Positions 37,645 through 46,717 of a DNA stretch of 46,717 bases are shown piece after piece. The notes beneath the pieces were generated by a model that worked only from the letters and a program-made list of their open reading frames with translations, was not told the origin of the DNA and searched no databases. Position 1 is the stretch's first letter; the number at the start of each line of letters is the position of its first letter. A program made the translations under genes and the position numbers. This stretch comes from Gammaproteobacteria bacterium (GTDB taxonomy: Bacteria; Pseudomonadota; Gammaproteobacteria; Pseudomonadales; Azotimanducaceae): NCBI GenBank assembly GCA_030123805.1, contig JASJXV010000009.1, positions 1 through 46,717 on the forward strand, written 5' to 3'.

Positions 37645-38892
37645 ATGAGTCACTTCCATTTTCAGAACAATGAGTTGTTTGTTGAACAAGTGTCCGCGCG
37701 TCAGTTAGCCGCGGATTACGGCACACCCTGCTATGTATATTCACGTGCTGCGTTGGAAACCAATTACAACAACTTCCAGTCCGCCTTCCACAACCAGCAA
37801 CACATGATCTGTTATTCAGTGAAGGCTAATAGCAACATAGCTGTTCTCAATCTGCTGGCGCGACTGGGTTCCGGTTTTGATATCGTCTCGGGTGGCGAAC
37901 TGGAACGGGTCCTCCGGGCGGGCGGTGATCCAGGCAAGATTGTTTTTTCAGGGGTTGGAAAGCTGCCTGACGAAATTCAACGGGCTCTCGAGGTGGGTAT
38001 CCGCTGTTTTAATGTTGAATCAGAGGCAGAACTTCTGCTAATTCACAATATCGCAGCGGCAAAAAACATGCTGGCACCTGTTTCATTGCGCGTAAATCCA
38101 GATGTAGACCCACAAACCCATGCATACATCGCCACCGGGCTGCGGGAGAATAAATTTGGCATTTCCGGAGAGCGAATTCTTGAAACCTACAGAGTAGCAG
38201 AAGATCTTGCGCACATTGAAATAGTAGGTGTTGACTGTCACATCGGGTCTCAACTGACAGATCTGGGGCCATTTCAAGAGGCTCTTAAGACCTGTCTCGA
38301 AATTGTCGACACTTTGGCAGCTGATGGCATATCAATACAGCATATTGATATGGGAGGCGGCCTTGGGGTTCGCTACAGGGAAGAAACACCGCCTACGATT
38401 GAGGAATATGCCGCCGCTATCAAGCAGATGATTGGTCATCGGAACATGGAGCTCATATTTGAACCAGGCCGCTATATTGCGGCTAATGCCGGGATACTTC
38501 TCACCCGCATCAGCTACCTCAAGGACAACGACCTGAAGCATTTCGCAATCGTGGACGCCGCCATGAACGATTTGTTGAGGCCGTCGCTTTACAACGCCTG
38601 GCAGAATGTCATCGCAACAGTGCAATCGAACCAGACGCCCGGTGTGTATGATATTGTCGGGCCTGTGTGTGAAACCAGTGATTTTCTGGCAAAAGAACGG
38701 TCTCTGGCTATCCAATCAGGGGATCTCCTGGCGATTGAATCCTGCGGCGCCTACGGCTTTGTCATGAGTTCCAATTATAATTCGCGTAACAGAGCGCCCG
38801 AGATCATCGTGGATGGGCATGACGTCTATGTTGTCAGACAACGGGAGACCATTGACATGCAACTGGCTCTTGAATCACTCTTACCGGAGTAG
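37645..38892 (+). CDS. lysA: Diaminopimelate decarboxylase
   Basis: The 415-residue PLP enzyme decarboxylates meso-diaminopimelate to lysine. PLP-binding Lys60 lies in CYSVKANSNIAVL. The HIDMGGGLGVRY glycine loop, EPGRYIAANAG and GPVCETSDFLAKER (catalytic Cys from the partner subunit) are all present. Length is normal. It is probably transcribed with lptM; dapF follows after 258 bp. Confidence 0.97.
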   Translation: MSHFHFQNNELFVEQVSARQLAADYGTPCYVYSRAALETNYNNFQSAFHNQQHMICYSVKANSNIAVLNLLARLGSGFDIVSGGELERVLRAGGDPGKIVFSGVGKLPDEIQRALEVGIRCFNVESEAELLLIHNIAAAKNMLAPVSLRVNPDVDPQTHAYIATGLRENKFGISGERILETYRVAEDLAHIEIVGVDCHIGSQLTDLGPFQEALKTCLEIVDTLAADGISIQHIDMGGGLGVRYREETPPTIEEYAAAIKQMIGHRNMELIFEPGRYIAANAGILLTRISYLKDNDLKHFAIVDAAMNDLLRPSLYNAWQNVIATVQSNQTPGVYDIVGPVCETSDFLAKERSLAIQSGDLLAIESCGAYGFVMSSNYNSRNRAPEIIVDGHDVYVVRQRETIDMQLALESLLPE

Positions 38893-39019
38893 ACAGCAGC
38901 TATTAACTTGCTCCGCAAAAAGCGTTAACACACCTTGTCTTGCTGTATTAGTCGGGAATTGATCCAGAAAAAACCTCGGGATCAATTGCTTGCAAGCTAT
39001 CAGGTCGCTGTCCGAGAAC

Positions 39020-39047
39020 AGACGGGGTCGCCTAGACGGGGTCGCCC
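39020..39047. repeat. 14-bp tandem duplication between lysA and dapF
   Basis: AGACGGGGTCGCCT (39020-39033) is followed directly by AGACGGGGTCGCCC (39034-39047), differing at the last base. It lies in a 258-bp spacer that holds no gene. It has the same unit length as the duplication before rho, though the sequences differ. Confidence 0.8.
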
Positions 39048-39150
39048 GGACCAACCAACTGTGGACAAGCCTGATTGGCCAGCATCTCATCAATAAAGCA
39101 CAATTGGAAATAACAGTTGCATTCACTGCAAGCCTCAGTAATCTAAAGTT

Positions 39151-40005
39151 ATGTTAATTCGATTCACAAAGATGCACGGAATTGGTAACGACTTCATATT
39201 ACTGGATCTTATTTCGCAAAACATTCACCTCACAAATGAACAGATAAGTGTGCTTGCCGATCGTCGTACAGGTATTGGTTTTGACCAGTTGCTCACCGTC
39301 GAACCGCCCACTGATCCAGATATGGATTTTCGCTATCGTATTTTTAACGCCGATGGTTCTGAAGCTGAACAATGTGGTAATGGTGCGCGATGTTTTACGC
39401 GCTTTGTTCGTGATCGTGGCTTAACGACAAAAACGTTGCTGAAGATTGAAACGAATACCGGTGCAATCGAATGCAAACTGGAAAAAGACGGTAATATCAC
39501 CGTTAATATGGGTTCGCCTCAACTACAACCTGAGCATATACCGTTTATCTCGGACAAACCCGGTATTACTTACGCCATCTCTCTGTGCGGCAGTATGGAT
39601 TTGGCTGGTTCTGAAAGTTCAGTGCAATGCTCAGTCGTTTCAATGGGCAATCCCCATGCAATACTGATAGTAGGCGATGTCAATTCCGCACCAGTATCCA
39701 GACTTGGCCCGCTTGTACAGAATCATAAACGCTTTCCTGAAAAAGTGAATGTGGGATTTATGCAAATAGTCAACCGGTCCAATGTTAAACTGCGTGTCTA
39801 TGAGCGAGGTGTAGGAGAGACCTTGGCTTGCGGCTCAGGTGCTTGCGCAGCAGTGGTCGCCGGTCGCCTGCAAGGGTTGCTTGATGAAGAAGTTAATGTT
39901 GAACTGACCGGTGGTAAACTGAAAGTGAAATGGAAGGGTGATGACCACCCGGTTATGCTAACAGGTGCAGCATGTCGCGTATACGAGGGTCATCTACAGA
40001 TATGA
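39151..40005 (+). CDS. dapF: Diaminopimelate epimerase
   Basis: The 284-residue enzyme interconverts LL- and meso-diaminopimelate for peptidoglycan and lysine. Its two catalytic cysteines lie in EQCGNGARCFTRF and LACGSGACAAVVAG. The N-terminus MLIRFTKMHGIGNDFILLD is typical. The stop overlaps the next gene as ATGA, indicating coupling with DUF484. Confidence 0.97.
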   Translation: MLIRFTKMHGIGNDFILLDLISQNIHLTNEQISVLADRRTGIGFDQLLTVEPPTDPDMDFRYRIFNADGSEAEQCGNGARCFTRFVRDRGLTTKTLLKIETNTGAIECKLEKDGNITVNMGSPQLQPEHIPFISDKPGITYAISLCGSMDLAGSESSVQCSVVSMGNPHAILIVGDVNSAPVSRLGPLVQNHKRFPEKVNVGFMQIVNRSNVKLRVYERGVGETLACGSGACAAVVAGRLQGLLDEEVNVELTGGKLKVKWKGDDHPVMLTGAACRVYEGHLQI

Positions 40006-40706
40006 CTAAAGCCATAAAGAAATCACAAGCAAAGGTGTCTACTAATATTCCGAGCCCGGAGAGGGTAGTCGCTTTTCTTAAAGCTAACCCACATTTTTTC
40101 GAAGACCAGGATGATCTCTTGTTGCATCTTGACATACCCCATCAAAGAGGAGCGTCGGTGTCGCTTGTTGAAAGACAGGTTACCCTCCTGCGAGAGAAAA
40201 ATATCGAGATGAGGCGCAGGCTAAATGATCTGGTGGCGACTGCAAAAATTAACGACGTTACTTTTAAACGCACTACAGACCTTGTTCTTGCTCTGCTTGA
40301 CGCAACCACTGCGGAACAATTCCTGCTCTGTCTTGAAAACAGTCTGAAGAACGACTTTAAATGCAGTAGCTACCGATTGATCGTTTTTGGCGATCAGCAT
40401 AAAGAAATTAATCATTGGGTATCCATCATCCCGCAGGATACGGTGAGAGAAAACATCCCGGGCCTGGTCGAGAACAATCGACCCGTTCTGGGAGTCCTGA
40501 GGCCCGAAGAGCAGGACTATATTTTTGGCATCGAAAGTAAAAAGGTGAAATCTATCGCTATATTGCCTATCAAGTCGGTTAATGACGATGCACTGCTTGC
40601 CATCGGTAACAAGGATCCTGAATATTTCCAGGCCCGTATGGGCACGCTATTTCTTAATTTTATCGCGGATGTGTTAAGTCATCTTATTCCACTGCATCTG
40701 CATTAG
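40002..40706 (+). CDS. DUF484 family protein (GAF-like)
   Basis: The product is about 234 residues. The N-terminal segment has VVAFLKANPHFFEDQDDLLLHLDIPHQ and a coiled helix SLVERQVTLLREKNIEMRRRL, then a GAF-like domain. DUF484 proteins are found almost always between dapF and xerC; their function is unknown. The start at 40002 gives an ATGA overlap with dapF; an ATG at 39972 is also in frame, but inside dapF. Confidence 0.9.
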   Translation: MTKAIKKSQAKVSTNIPSPERVVAFLKANPHFFEDQDDLLLHLDIPHQRGASVSLVERQVTLLREKNIEMRRRLNDLVATAKINDVTFKRTTDLVLALLDATTAEQFLLCLENSLKNDFKCSSYRLIVFGDQHKEINHWVSIIPQDTVRENIPGLVENNRPVLGVLRPEEQDYIFGIESKKVKSIAILPIKSVNDDALLAIGNKDPEYFQARMGTLFLNFIADVLSHLIPLHLH

Positions 40707-40757
40707 AAGACTGAAGCAGTGGTTTTGCACCGCTGACAGCACGGGAACTGTGTTTCC

Positions 40758-41735
40758 ATGAGCAACCAAACAGCTGCACCTCTGGTGGCGCACATTGACT
40801 TCTTTCTCGCCTATTTACGTGAGGAGCGACAACTGTCTCCGCATACAATTGATGCCTATAGTCGAGATCTCAGACGGTTACTCTATTTTTGTCAGCGGCA
40901 TAAAGAGATCGATCTACACCGGTGGTCCGATCTAAGCACCAATCAAGTGAGACGATTTATCGCTGATTTACGCTTCTCCGGATTATCCGGCAAGAGCCTG
41001 CAACGTGTGCTATCGGCTATACGGTCATTCTTTAATTATCTCTCCAGGGAGCTCGAGGTCAGGCGCAATCCTGCGAAAGGGATATCTGCCCCAAAACAGG
41101 ATAAAAAACTACCCGCAACACTGGACGTAGATCAGGTTGCCCGGTTATTGAATATCGAAGATACTGGCTGGCATGCCATCCGTGACAAAGCGGTGATGGA
41201 GCTATTTTATTCATCCGGTCTGCGGCTCGCTGAATTGGTTGATCTCGATATTACTGATCTGGACCTGGATGATGCTAGCCTCAGGGTGACTGGGAAGGGT
41301 AAGAGAACACGCACACTGCCCATCGGGAGAAAAGCTGTCGCTGCCATTAGACACTGGTTGGATGGCCGTAATGAGCCGCCTGGCAAACAATCATCCGGAA
41401 GACACCTTGCTGCGATATCCCACCAGGCACTTTTCATCAGCGAGCGCGGAACCCGGATCGGACGCAGAACTGTTCAGGCAAGAATGCGTAAATGGCAACT
41501 GCTACAGCATTTACCCGGTAATCTTCACCCGCACATGTTGCGCCATTCGTTCGCCAGTCATATGTTAGAATCCAGTGGCGATCTTCGGGCGGTACAAGAA
41601 CTACTCGGACACGCGGATATCTCGAGCACGCAAATCTATACCCATCTTGATTTCCAGCATCTGGCCGATGTTTACGATAAGGCACATCCCAGAGCACGGA
41701 GCAAGAAGTCTAAGGATAAACAGCGATCAAATTGA
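40758..41735 (+). CDS. xerC: Site-specific tyrosine recombinase XerC
   Basis: The 325-residue recombinase works with XerD at dif to resolve chromosome dimers. The N-terminal core-binding domain has RQLSPHTIDAYSRDL. The catalytic set is complete: Arg in SSGLRLAELV, Lys in VTGKGKRTRTLP, His-Arg in HMLRHSFASHML, His in LLGHADISSTQIY and the nucleophile Tyr in that same segment (IYTH). Position after DUF484 is standard. A Lys/Ser-rich tail ends the protein. Confidence 0.95.
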   Translation: MSNQTAAPLVAHIDFFLAYLREERQLSPHTIDAYSRDLRRLLYFCQRHKEIDLHRWSDLSTNQVRRFIADLRFSGLSGKSLQRVLSAIRSFFNYLSRELEVRRNPAKGISAPKQDKKLPATLDVDQVARLLNIEDTGWHAIRDKAVMELFYSSGLRLAELVDLDITDLDLDDASLRVTGKGKRTRTLPIGRKAVAAIRHWLDGRNEPPGKQSSGRHLAAISHQALFISERGTRIGRRTVQARMRKWQLLQHLPGNLHPHMLRHSFASHMLESSGDLRAVQELLGHADISSTQIYTHLDFQHLADVYDKAHPRARSKKSKDKQRSN

Positions 41736-41794
41736 TATTGAACAAAGCAATCCCAATAACAGCGTAATCAACAATAATTCTGGTAACCGGCGTC

Positions 41795-42496
41795 ATGGCA
41801 ATAAAAGTACTTGCATTCGATCTGGACGATACTCTATGGGATATGAGGCCAACCCTTATTCAGGCCGAAAAAGTATTGGCAGACTGGTTGTCCAGCAACT
41901 GCTCGCAGTTGCAGTATGATGTGGTTAGCATGCGGCAGTTCCGGGAACAAATTTTGGGCGCGGAGCCGTCTTTAGTTGCCGATCTGAGCTTACTTCGAAA
42001 ACGTGTTATACGCCATGCTCTTGAGATCAGTGGATACTCATCCGAAGACGCCCGCAATTATTCAAACAAGGCTTTCGACGTTTTTTTTGAAGCGCGAAAT
42101 AATGTAATTTTCTTCGACGGCGTGATTGAATCACTGGCACGACTTGTCTGTTCGTATACGCTGGGCTCGCTGACTAATGGCAATGCTGATATCAACAAGC
42201 TCGGGCTTGCTGACTACTTTAGTTTTGCATTCTCTGCTGCTGACGTGGGCTCACCCAAACCAGCGCCGGATTTATTCAGAGCAGCCGTAAAGCATACCGG
42301 CGCTGCACCCGGTGAGATGATATATATTGGTGATCATCCTCTACTGGATATGGATCCAGCGAGGCAATTTGGGTTCAATACCATCTGGATAAACCGGGGA
42401 GCCAGATCCTTTACTGGCAAGCATAGTCCTGATCAGGAAATTACTAACCTGGCTCACCTTCCCCTTGCTGTTGATGAGATAGAGAAGGGACTATAG
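41795..42496 (+). CDS. HAD-superfamily hydrolase (YigB-like)
   Basis: A 233-residue HAD phosphatase. Motif I is AFDLDDTLWDM, motif II is LGSLTNGNADI, motif III is the Lys in SPKPAPDLF, and motif IV is IGDHPLLDMDPARQFGFNTIW. A helical cap lies between motifs I and II. In E. coli YigB dephosphorylates FMN and sits next to xerC, as here; activity in this organism is inferred. It converges on thrC. Confidence 0.9.
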   Translation: MAIKVLAFDLDDTLWDMRPTLIQAEKVLADWLSSNCSQLQYDVVSMRQFREQILGAEPSLVADLSLLRKRVIRHALEISGYSSEDARNYSNKAFDVFFEARNNVIFFDGVIESLARLVCSYTLGSLTNGNADINKLGLADYFSFAFSAADVGSPKPAPDLFRAAVKHTGAAPGEMIYIGDHPLLDMDPARQFGFNTIWINRGARSFTGKHSPDQEITNLAHLPLAVDEIEKGL

Positions 42497-42509
42497 GGAA
42501 TCTGCTGCT

Positions 42510-43892
42510 TCAATCTGAGATGCGCTGGTGGCTGATAATAAAGTTTTTAACCGCGTCAATGTCTGCGCGGAGATTTTCCTTGCGTGTCGGCATATCTTTC
42601 AACAGGTCCAACGATTCATGACCTATCCAGGTATCAGGCAACGCCTGCTGCACAACCTCTGGAAACTTGGCAGGATGTGCTGTAGCCATGCACAGCATAG
42701 GAATATCTTTCTGAATGTACTTGCCTGCCACATGCAGTCCCACTGCTGTATGCGGATCTGCCAAATAGCCGAATGAGTTAAATGTAGTCCGGATGCATTC
42801 AACCGTCTCTGCATCAGTAGCAGAACTGGCCCTGAATAGCACGTCGACTTCTGGCGTGTTTAAATGAATCTGAGCTTTACCAGACTTGTTGAATGCATCC
42901 ATAAATTCCCGAACTTTTTCCCCGGACTCACCGAATCGAAAGTACATATACCGCTCAAAATTGCTGGCAACCTGGATGTCCATAGCCGGACTGTGGCTGA
43001 ACCTCACGTCGCCACGTGCATAACGACCAGTATTGAAAAATACACTCAATACGTCGTTAGCATTAGTAGCCAATATCAATCTATTAATCGGCAAGCCCAT
43101 ACGACGAGCCAGGTATGCGGCAAATATATTTCCGAAATTACCAGTCGGCACACAGACATCAAACCTTGCTGGCATATCCAGCTGATACCAACTGGAGAAG
43201 TAATAGACAATCTGAGCTAATACTCTCGCCCAATTGACTGAATTGACAGCGCCCAACTGGTACTTCTCTTTGAACTCCAGGTCAGAGAAAATCGATTTCA
43301 AAAGATATTGGCAGTCATCAAAACTCCCATCAATCCCCAAATTATGGATATTGGCATCCAGAACTGATGTCATCTGTCGCTCCTGGATCGGGGATGTTTT
43401 TCCCTCCGGGAACATAATGAATATGTCTATATTCTTACGCCCCCTGACACCTGCAATGGCAGCGCTCCCCGTATCGCCACTAGTGGCACCGAGAATATTC
43501 AGTGATTGATCTCGCTCTGCCAGGATGTATTCGAACAGATTGCCAAGTAGCTGTAGTGCTACATCCTTAAACGACAGAGTTGGACCATGAAACAACTCGA
43601 GAATATAAAGATCCCCCGCTTTCTTAATCGGTGTGACCCGGGAATCCGCAAAGGTACTGTAGCTGGCATTGATCAATCGCCGTAGATCATTTTCCGGGAT
43701 ATCATCAGCGAACAGGCGGATGATTTCGAATGCAAGCTCGCCGTACGCGAGGCTTGACCATCTATTAAGCTTGTTACCCACGTCGGGGATGAACTGAGGG
43801 ACCAATAACCCGCCATCTGTAGCCAGGCCCATAATAACGGCATCTTTGAAGGGTACAGGATCTGTTCTTCCGCGTGTACTTACATATTTCAT
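42510..43892 (-). CDS. thrC: Threonine synthase
   Basis: The 460-residue PLP enzyme converts phosphohomoserine to threonine. The PLP-binding Lys is in HGPTLSFKDVALQLLGN, followed by the phosphate loop ATSGDTGSAAI. The N-terminus MKYVSTRGRTDPVPFKDAV matches the long gammaproteobacterial/Pseudomonas form. It sits 56 bp after glnK on the same strand and could share its transcript. A thrC here, and not with hom/thrB, is out of the usual order. Confidence 0.96.
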   Translation of the reverse strand: MKYVSTRGRTDPVPFKDAVIMGLATDGGLLVPQFIPDVGNKLNRWSSLAYGELAFEIIRLFADDIPENDLRRLINASYSTFADSRVTPIKKAGDLYILELFHGPTLSFKDVALQLLGNLFEYILAERDQSLNILGATSGDTGSAAIAGVRGRKNIDIFIMFPEGKTSPIQERQMTSVLDANIHNLGIDGSFDDCQYLLKSIFSDLEFKEKYQLGAVNSVNWARVLAQIVYYFSSWYQLDMPARFDVCVPTGNFGNIFAAYLARRMGLPINRLILATNANDVLSVFFNTGRYARGDVRFSHSPAMDIQVASNFERYMYFRFGESGEKVREFMDAFNKSGKAQIHLNTPEVDVLFRASSATDAETVECIRTTFNSFGYLADPHTAVGLHVAGKYIQKDIPMLCMATAHPAKFPEVVQQALPDTWIGHESLDLLKDMPTRKENLRADIDAVKNFIISHQRISD

Positions 43893-43948
43893 GGTAAAGA
43901 AACCACACCTGAGTGCAATTGCAGAGCCGCCATTACAGGGACTGGATA

Positions 43949-44338
<390 letters not shown>

Positions 44339-44347
44339 TTATCTAGT

Positions 44348-45043
44348 TTACAGACTTTTTGATAGTGCAAATACCACTCTGGAATCACATAGATCTGTGC
44401 CGCCAAAACACTCGTCACTCGATAGATCAGTGTCGTACCAGGTTAGTCCTAAATCAAAGCTTCCGACGGATTTGGAAACGGCCACGGAGTAATCAGAATA
44501 ATCCGGTGTACCGAATGCAACATTGTCATCAATGTCCTGGCTACCATAGTGGAAAGCTAATCCAAAGTCATTGGCCAGTCCCAACTCGTAGTCTATATAG
44601 ATGTATTCTGCACTGTCGCTTTCGCCAAAAAAATCACTGGTGACAGCGAGTCCCAGCGTTACACCTTGAAACGAAATAGAACCATAGAACTCATCAAAAT
44701 TGTAATCAGCGTGGCCAGAATCCTGGTTTGGATAATCGTAGTGCAAGAATCCAACATCGTATTCGACGCCCTCATTGATGCTACCGGCAAAGCCTATGTA
44801 GTAATCCACCTCTATGTAACCATCGAAAGCAATATTGGACGCCCATATACCTGCGTATAAACCATTTTCAGAGGTCCAGTCAAAGCCACCCTGTATGGTT
44901 GCTTCTTCTTCGGTCTGGGATATTCCTCTGTAAACATAGTCTGTGCCAATTGCCACATTGCCACTCAGTTCATCCGCGTTGACGCTCGCAACGGCTGACA
45001 ACAGTATTCCTCCACCAATAATGATCTCTTTCAGCTTGTTCAC
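44348..45043 (-). CDS. TorF-family putative porin (outer-membrane beta barrel)
   Basis: The 231-residue protein has a Sec signal ending in SVNA (cleavage before DELSGN), then alternating beta strands rich in Tyr, Gly and Asp (AIGTDYVYRGISQTEEEATI, YAGIWASNI, VDYYIGFAG) and a terminal aromatic/leucine strand. TIGR02001-type proteins are predicted outer-membrane porins, often near PII and ammonium transport genes. A conserved loop Cys pair (DECFGGTDLC) is visible. It heads the operon with glnK. The promoter region (45123-45220) suggests induction under nitrogen limitation; its substrate, perhaps a nitrogen source, is unknown. Confidence 0.85.
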   Translation of the reverse strand: MNKLKEIIIGGGILLSAVASVNADELSGNVAIGTDYVYRGISQTEEEATIQGGFDWTSENGLYAGIWASNIAFDGYIEVDYYIGFAGSINEGVEYDVGFLHYDYPNQDSGHADYNFDEFYGSISFQGVTLGLAVTSDFFGESDSAEYIYIDYELGLANDFGLAFHYGSQDIDDNVAFGTPDYSDYSVAVSKSVGSFDLGLTWYDTDLSSDECFGGTDLCDSRVVFALSKSL

Positions 45044-45082
45044 CAGTAGTCTCCGTATTTTTCGTTAATATGACTAATAATT

Positions 45083-45102
45083 GCTTGCCCCGCATGGCAA
45101 GC
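45083..45102. other. Hairpin in the porin-glnK leader
   Basis: GCTTGCC (45083-45089) pairs with GGCAAGC (45096-45102) around a 6-nt loop. It lies between the predicted sigma-54 start and the porin ATG, so it would be in the 5' leader of the mRNA. No T-run follows on the minus strand. Confidence 0.5.
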
Positions 45103-45122
45103 CATTTGATTAGGGATCAGGT

Positions 45123-45140
45123 TTGCATTGACCATGCCAA
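45123..45140 (-). promoter_or_regulatory. Sigma-54 promoter of the porin-glnK operon
   Basis: On the minus strand 45140-45123 reads TTGGCATGGTCAATGCAA. The GG (-24) and GC (-12) are separated by exactly 10 bases, as sigma-54 requires. Only two bases differ from TGGCACG-N4-TTGCA. The start of transcription would be near 45113, about 70 nt before the ATG. Confidence 0.65.
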
Positions 45141-45204
45141 CGTGAATTAATCGTTGTAAATCAATAAAATAGCTGTGGAAGCATGTTTTTTTGGCTAGTG
45201 GCGG

Positions 45205-45220
45205 GCACATAAATGGTGCA
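45205..45220. promoter_or_regulatory. NtrC-type binding dyad
   Basis: GCAC-ATAAATG-GTGC (45205-45219), followed by A, fits the NtrC enhancer core GCAC-N7-GTGC with an AT-rich centre. It lies about 100 bp upstream of the predicted sigma-54 start, a usual distance. Only one full site was found; partial half-sites lie near 45245-45265. Confidence 0.55.
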
Positions 45221-45340
45221 GAAGTTCAAGTCGAGTTCTAATTCAGTGCAACCAGTGTTCGCGGTATTGGTTGAGGCGAACGATTCGCAAACCATAAATG
45301 CTACAATAAACCGATCACTTGCCCTTTGAAGGTCTACGCA

Positions 45341-45580
45341 ATGATTCCAAACTCCTTTCTCGACCAGCTCTCCAGCAAAATCAACGAGCTCTTGCCGGAG
45401 GAGCTGCCTCAGAACATAAAGAAGAACCTGCGTGCCCTTATGGAGGCATCCTTCAGTAAACTGGATCTGGTGACACGCGAGGAGTTTGACGCACAAAAGG
45501 AAGTGTTGTTACGTACGAGAGAAAAAGTAGATCTCCTACAGAAAGAACTGGCCCGAATAGAAGAGAATCGCAGGGATTAG
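45341..45580 (+). CDS. ubiK: Ubiquinone biosynthesis accessory factor UbiK
   Basis: The 79-residue protein begins MIPNSFLDQLSSKINELLPE and contains ALMEASFSKLDLVTREEFDAQK, ending in a coiled-coil (LLRTREKVDLLQKELARIEE). This is the BMFP/YqiC family that trimerises and helps the UbiJ-centred complex make ubiquinone under oxygen. ATG at 45341 is used; a TTG at 45326 is in frame, but AAGG 8 nt before 45341 favours the later start. comM follows 32 bp downstream. Confidence 0.9.
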   Translation: MIPNSFLDQLSSKINELLPEELPQNIKKNLRALMEASFSKLDLVTREEFDAQKEVLLRTREKVDLLQKELARIEENRRD

Positions 45581-45612
45581 GGTTCTAGACAATACGTCAT
45601 GGATGGGATTTT

Positions 45613-46717
45613 GTGTCGCTAGCCGTTACCTATACACGGGCTCAAATTGGTATCAAAGCACCACTGGTAGATGTCGAAGTTCACCTTGGCGGCGGACTAC
45701 CGGGTATTGCCATCGTTGGGCTGGCAGAGACTGCCGTAAAGGAAAGCAAAGACAGAGTCAAAGGTGCTTTGATCAATTCCCGATTTAAATACCCATCGGA
45801 CCACAAAATCATTGTTAACCTGGCTCCCGCAGATCTACCAAAGGAGGGTGGTCGCTACGATCTGGCAATCGCTCTTTGCATCCTGGCTGCCAGTGATCAG
45901 ATTCCTCCCGAATCCCTGGCAAACCATGAGTTCGTGGGTGAGTTGGCACTCACTGGAGACCTGAGACCCGTGAGAGGTGTGCTGCCCTCTGCAATCGCCG
46001 CGGAGAGGAGTCATCACAACCTGATTATCCCCTGTCAAAACAGTGAGGAAGCTTCACTGTTAAGATCAGGAGACGTGAGGGCCGCGAAAACTTTGCTGGA
46101 TGTCTGCAACCATCTGTGTGGTACCGAGCGTCTGCCCAGGATTGATACCCATGTCCAAAGCCACCAGGAAAGTACTGCCAAATTGTCAGATATTCGTGGC
46201 CAATACCAGGCAAAACGTGCCCTGCTGATTGCCGCGGCAGGCGGACACAACATTTTGTTTACAGGACCTCCCGGGGCAGGCAAAACCATGCTTGCCAGTC
46301 GGTTGGTTAATCTGCTGCCACCATTGCCGGGACATCAGGCTTTGGAGGTAGCATCCATTCAATCTGTGTCCGATTATGATTTTTCTTATTCAAACTGGTC
46401 CCGACGGCCCTATCGCGCACCCCATCACACGGCATCGGCAGTCGCCCTGGTCGGAGGTGGAAGCACACCAAGACCCGGCGAGATCTCGCTGGCTCATCTC
46501 GGCGTTTTGTTCCTGGACGAATTACCCGAATTTGATCGAAAGGTCCTGGAAGTGTTGCGAGAACCCCTTGAATCAGGGGAGATCATGATCTCAAGGGCAA
46601 AACAACAGGTCCGCTTTCCAGCGCAATTCCAGCTGGTAGCAGCAATGAATCCTTGTCCTTGCGGCTATTACGGTGACGAGAAGGATCGTTGTGTCTGCAG
46701 TCTGGATAAGATAGCGC
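45613..46717 (+). CDS. comM: ComM/YifB-family AAA+ ATPase (partial, right edge)
   Basis: The gene starts at GTG 45613 ([19 protein letters not shown], aligning with the family start MSLAxxxTRA) and runs off the window after 368 of about 500 residues. The N-terminal Lon-protease-like domain (about 1-180) has [20 protein letters not shown]. The AAA+ domain has Walker [11 protein letters not shown] (from residue 218), [16 protein letters not shown], Walker [11 protein letters not shown] and, at the edge, a Cys-rich [11 protein letters not shown]. ComM is a hexameric helicase that promotes branch migration in natural transformation. The Mg-chelatase label is historical. The C-terminal domain lies outside the window. 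Confidence 0.93.
   Translation, partial: MSLAVTYTRAQIGIKAPLVDVEVHLGGGLPGIAIVGLAETAVKESKDRVKGALINSRFKYPSDHKIIVNLAPADLPKEGGRYDLAIALCILAASDQIPPESLANHEFVGELALTGDLRPVRGVLPSAIAAERSHHNLIIPCQNSEEASLLRSGDVRAAKTLLDVCNHLCGTERLPRIDTHVQSHQESTAKLSDIRGQYQAKRALLIAAAGGHNILFTGPPGAGKTMLASRLVNLLPPLPGHQALEVASIQSVSDYDFSYSNWSRRPYRAPHHTASAVALVGGGSTPRPGEISLAHLGVLFLDELPEFDRKVLEVLREPLESGEIMISRAKQQVRFPAQFQLVAAMNPCPCGYYGDEKDRCVCSLDKIA

Noticed and set aside
45560-45640. comM start at the ATG near 45599
   Set aside because: That ATG is in another frame and meets a TAG after seven codons; GTG at 45613 restores the conserved family N-terminus.

Overview
The window looks like chromosomal DNA of a Gammaproteobacterium, most likely a free-living (marine-type) member near Pseudomonadales/Cellvibrionales. 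Gene order supports this. The block hemY-hemX-hemD-hemC-algR-fimS/algZ, divergent argH, cyaY, lptM-lysA-dapF-DUF484-xerC-HAD hydrolase, then glnK and comM closely resembles the same neighbourhood in Pseudomonas. The RpoD, Asp-type (Mg-dependent) HemB, HslR, AcpH and UbiK homologues fit the same assignment. This placement rests on gene content and recalled synteny, not on a database search.

Region by region. (1) 1-2350 is a decayed accessory patch. It holds an internally deleted IS91-type element (integrase N-terminus joined to a transposase zinc-finger fragment), a small deazaflavin-type nitroreductase, a twice-frameshifted GNAT acetyltransferase remnant, an intact cold-shock gene with a clear promoter and terminator, and a possible GFA-like remnant. 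(2) 2370-8069 has an MFS transporter, a DUF885 lipoprotein, a glutathione transferase-like protein, and a tightly coupled pair encoding a HAMP membrane protein and a lone type IV pilin-like protein. (3) 8187-19280 is mostly housekeeping: rpoD, cysQ, hslR, pckA, gshA, acpH, dsbB, a DUF4124 protein and yheS. A 700-bp leader upstream of rpoD contains a strong nested inverted repeat. (4) 19316-24132 is a redox cluster on the minus strand: a TVP38/DedA-flavin disulfide reductase fusion, a small interrupted ORF, a ferritin-like candidate diiron protein and a luciferase-like flavin monooxygenase. (5) 24568-29241 is hemB, trxA, rho, ubiD. (6) 29287-37603 is haem synthesis, the AlgZ/AlgR-type two-component pair, argH, cyaY and the short lipoprotein gene lptM. 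(7) 37645-42496 is the lysine/diaminopimelate group with xerC and a HAD phosphatase. (8) 42510-45220 is a minus-strand nitrogen-type unit of a TorF-family porin, PII and thrC, headed by a very good sigma-54 promoter and an NtrC-type dyad. (9) 45341-46717 is ubiK and the start of comM, cut by the window edge.

The best candidates for something new are the NtrC/sigma-54-type porin-PII unit that lacks amtB, the luciferase-like/diiron pair next to the TVP38-reductase fusion, the HAMP-pilin couple, and the nested hairpin in the rpoD leader. Most of the rest is ordinary core genome. No rRNA, tRNA or CRISPR array was found by eye.
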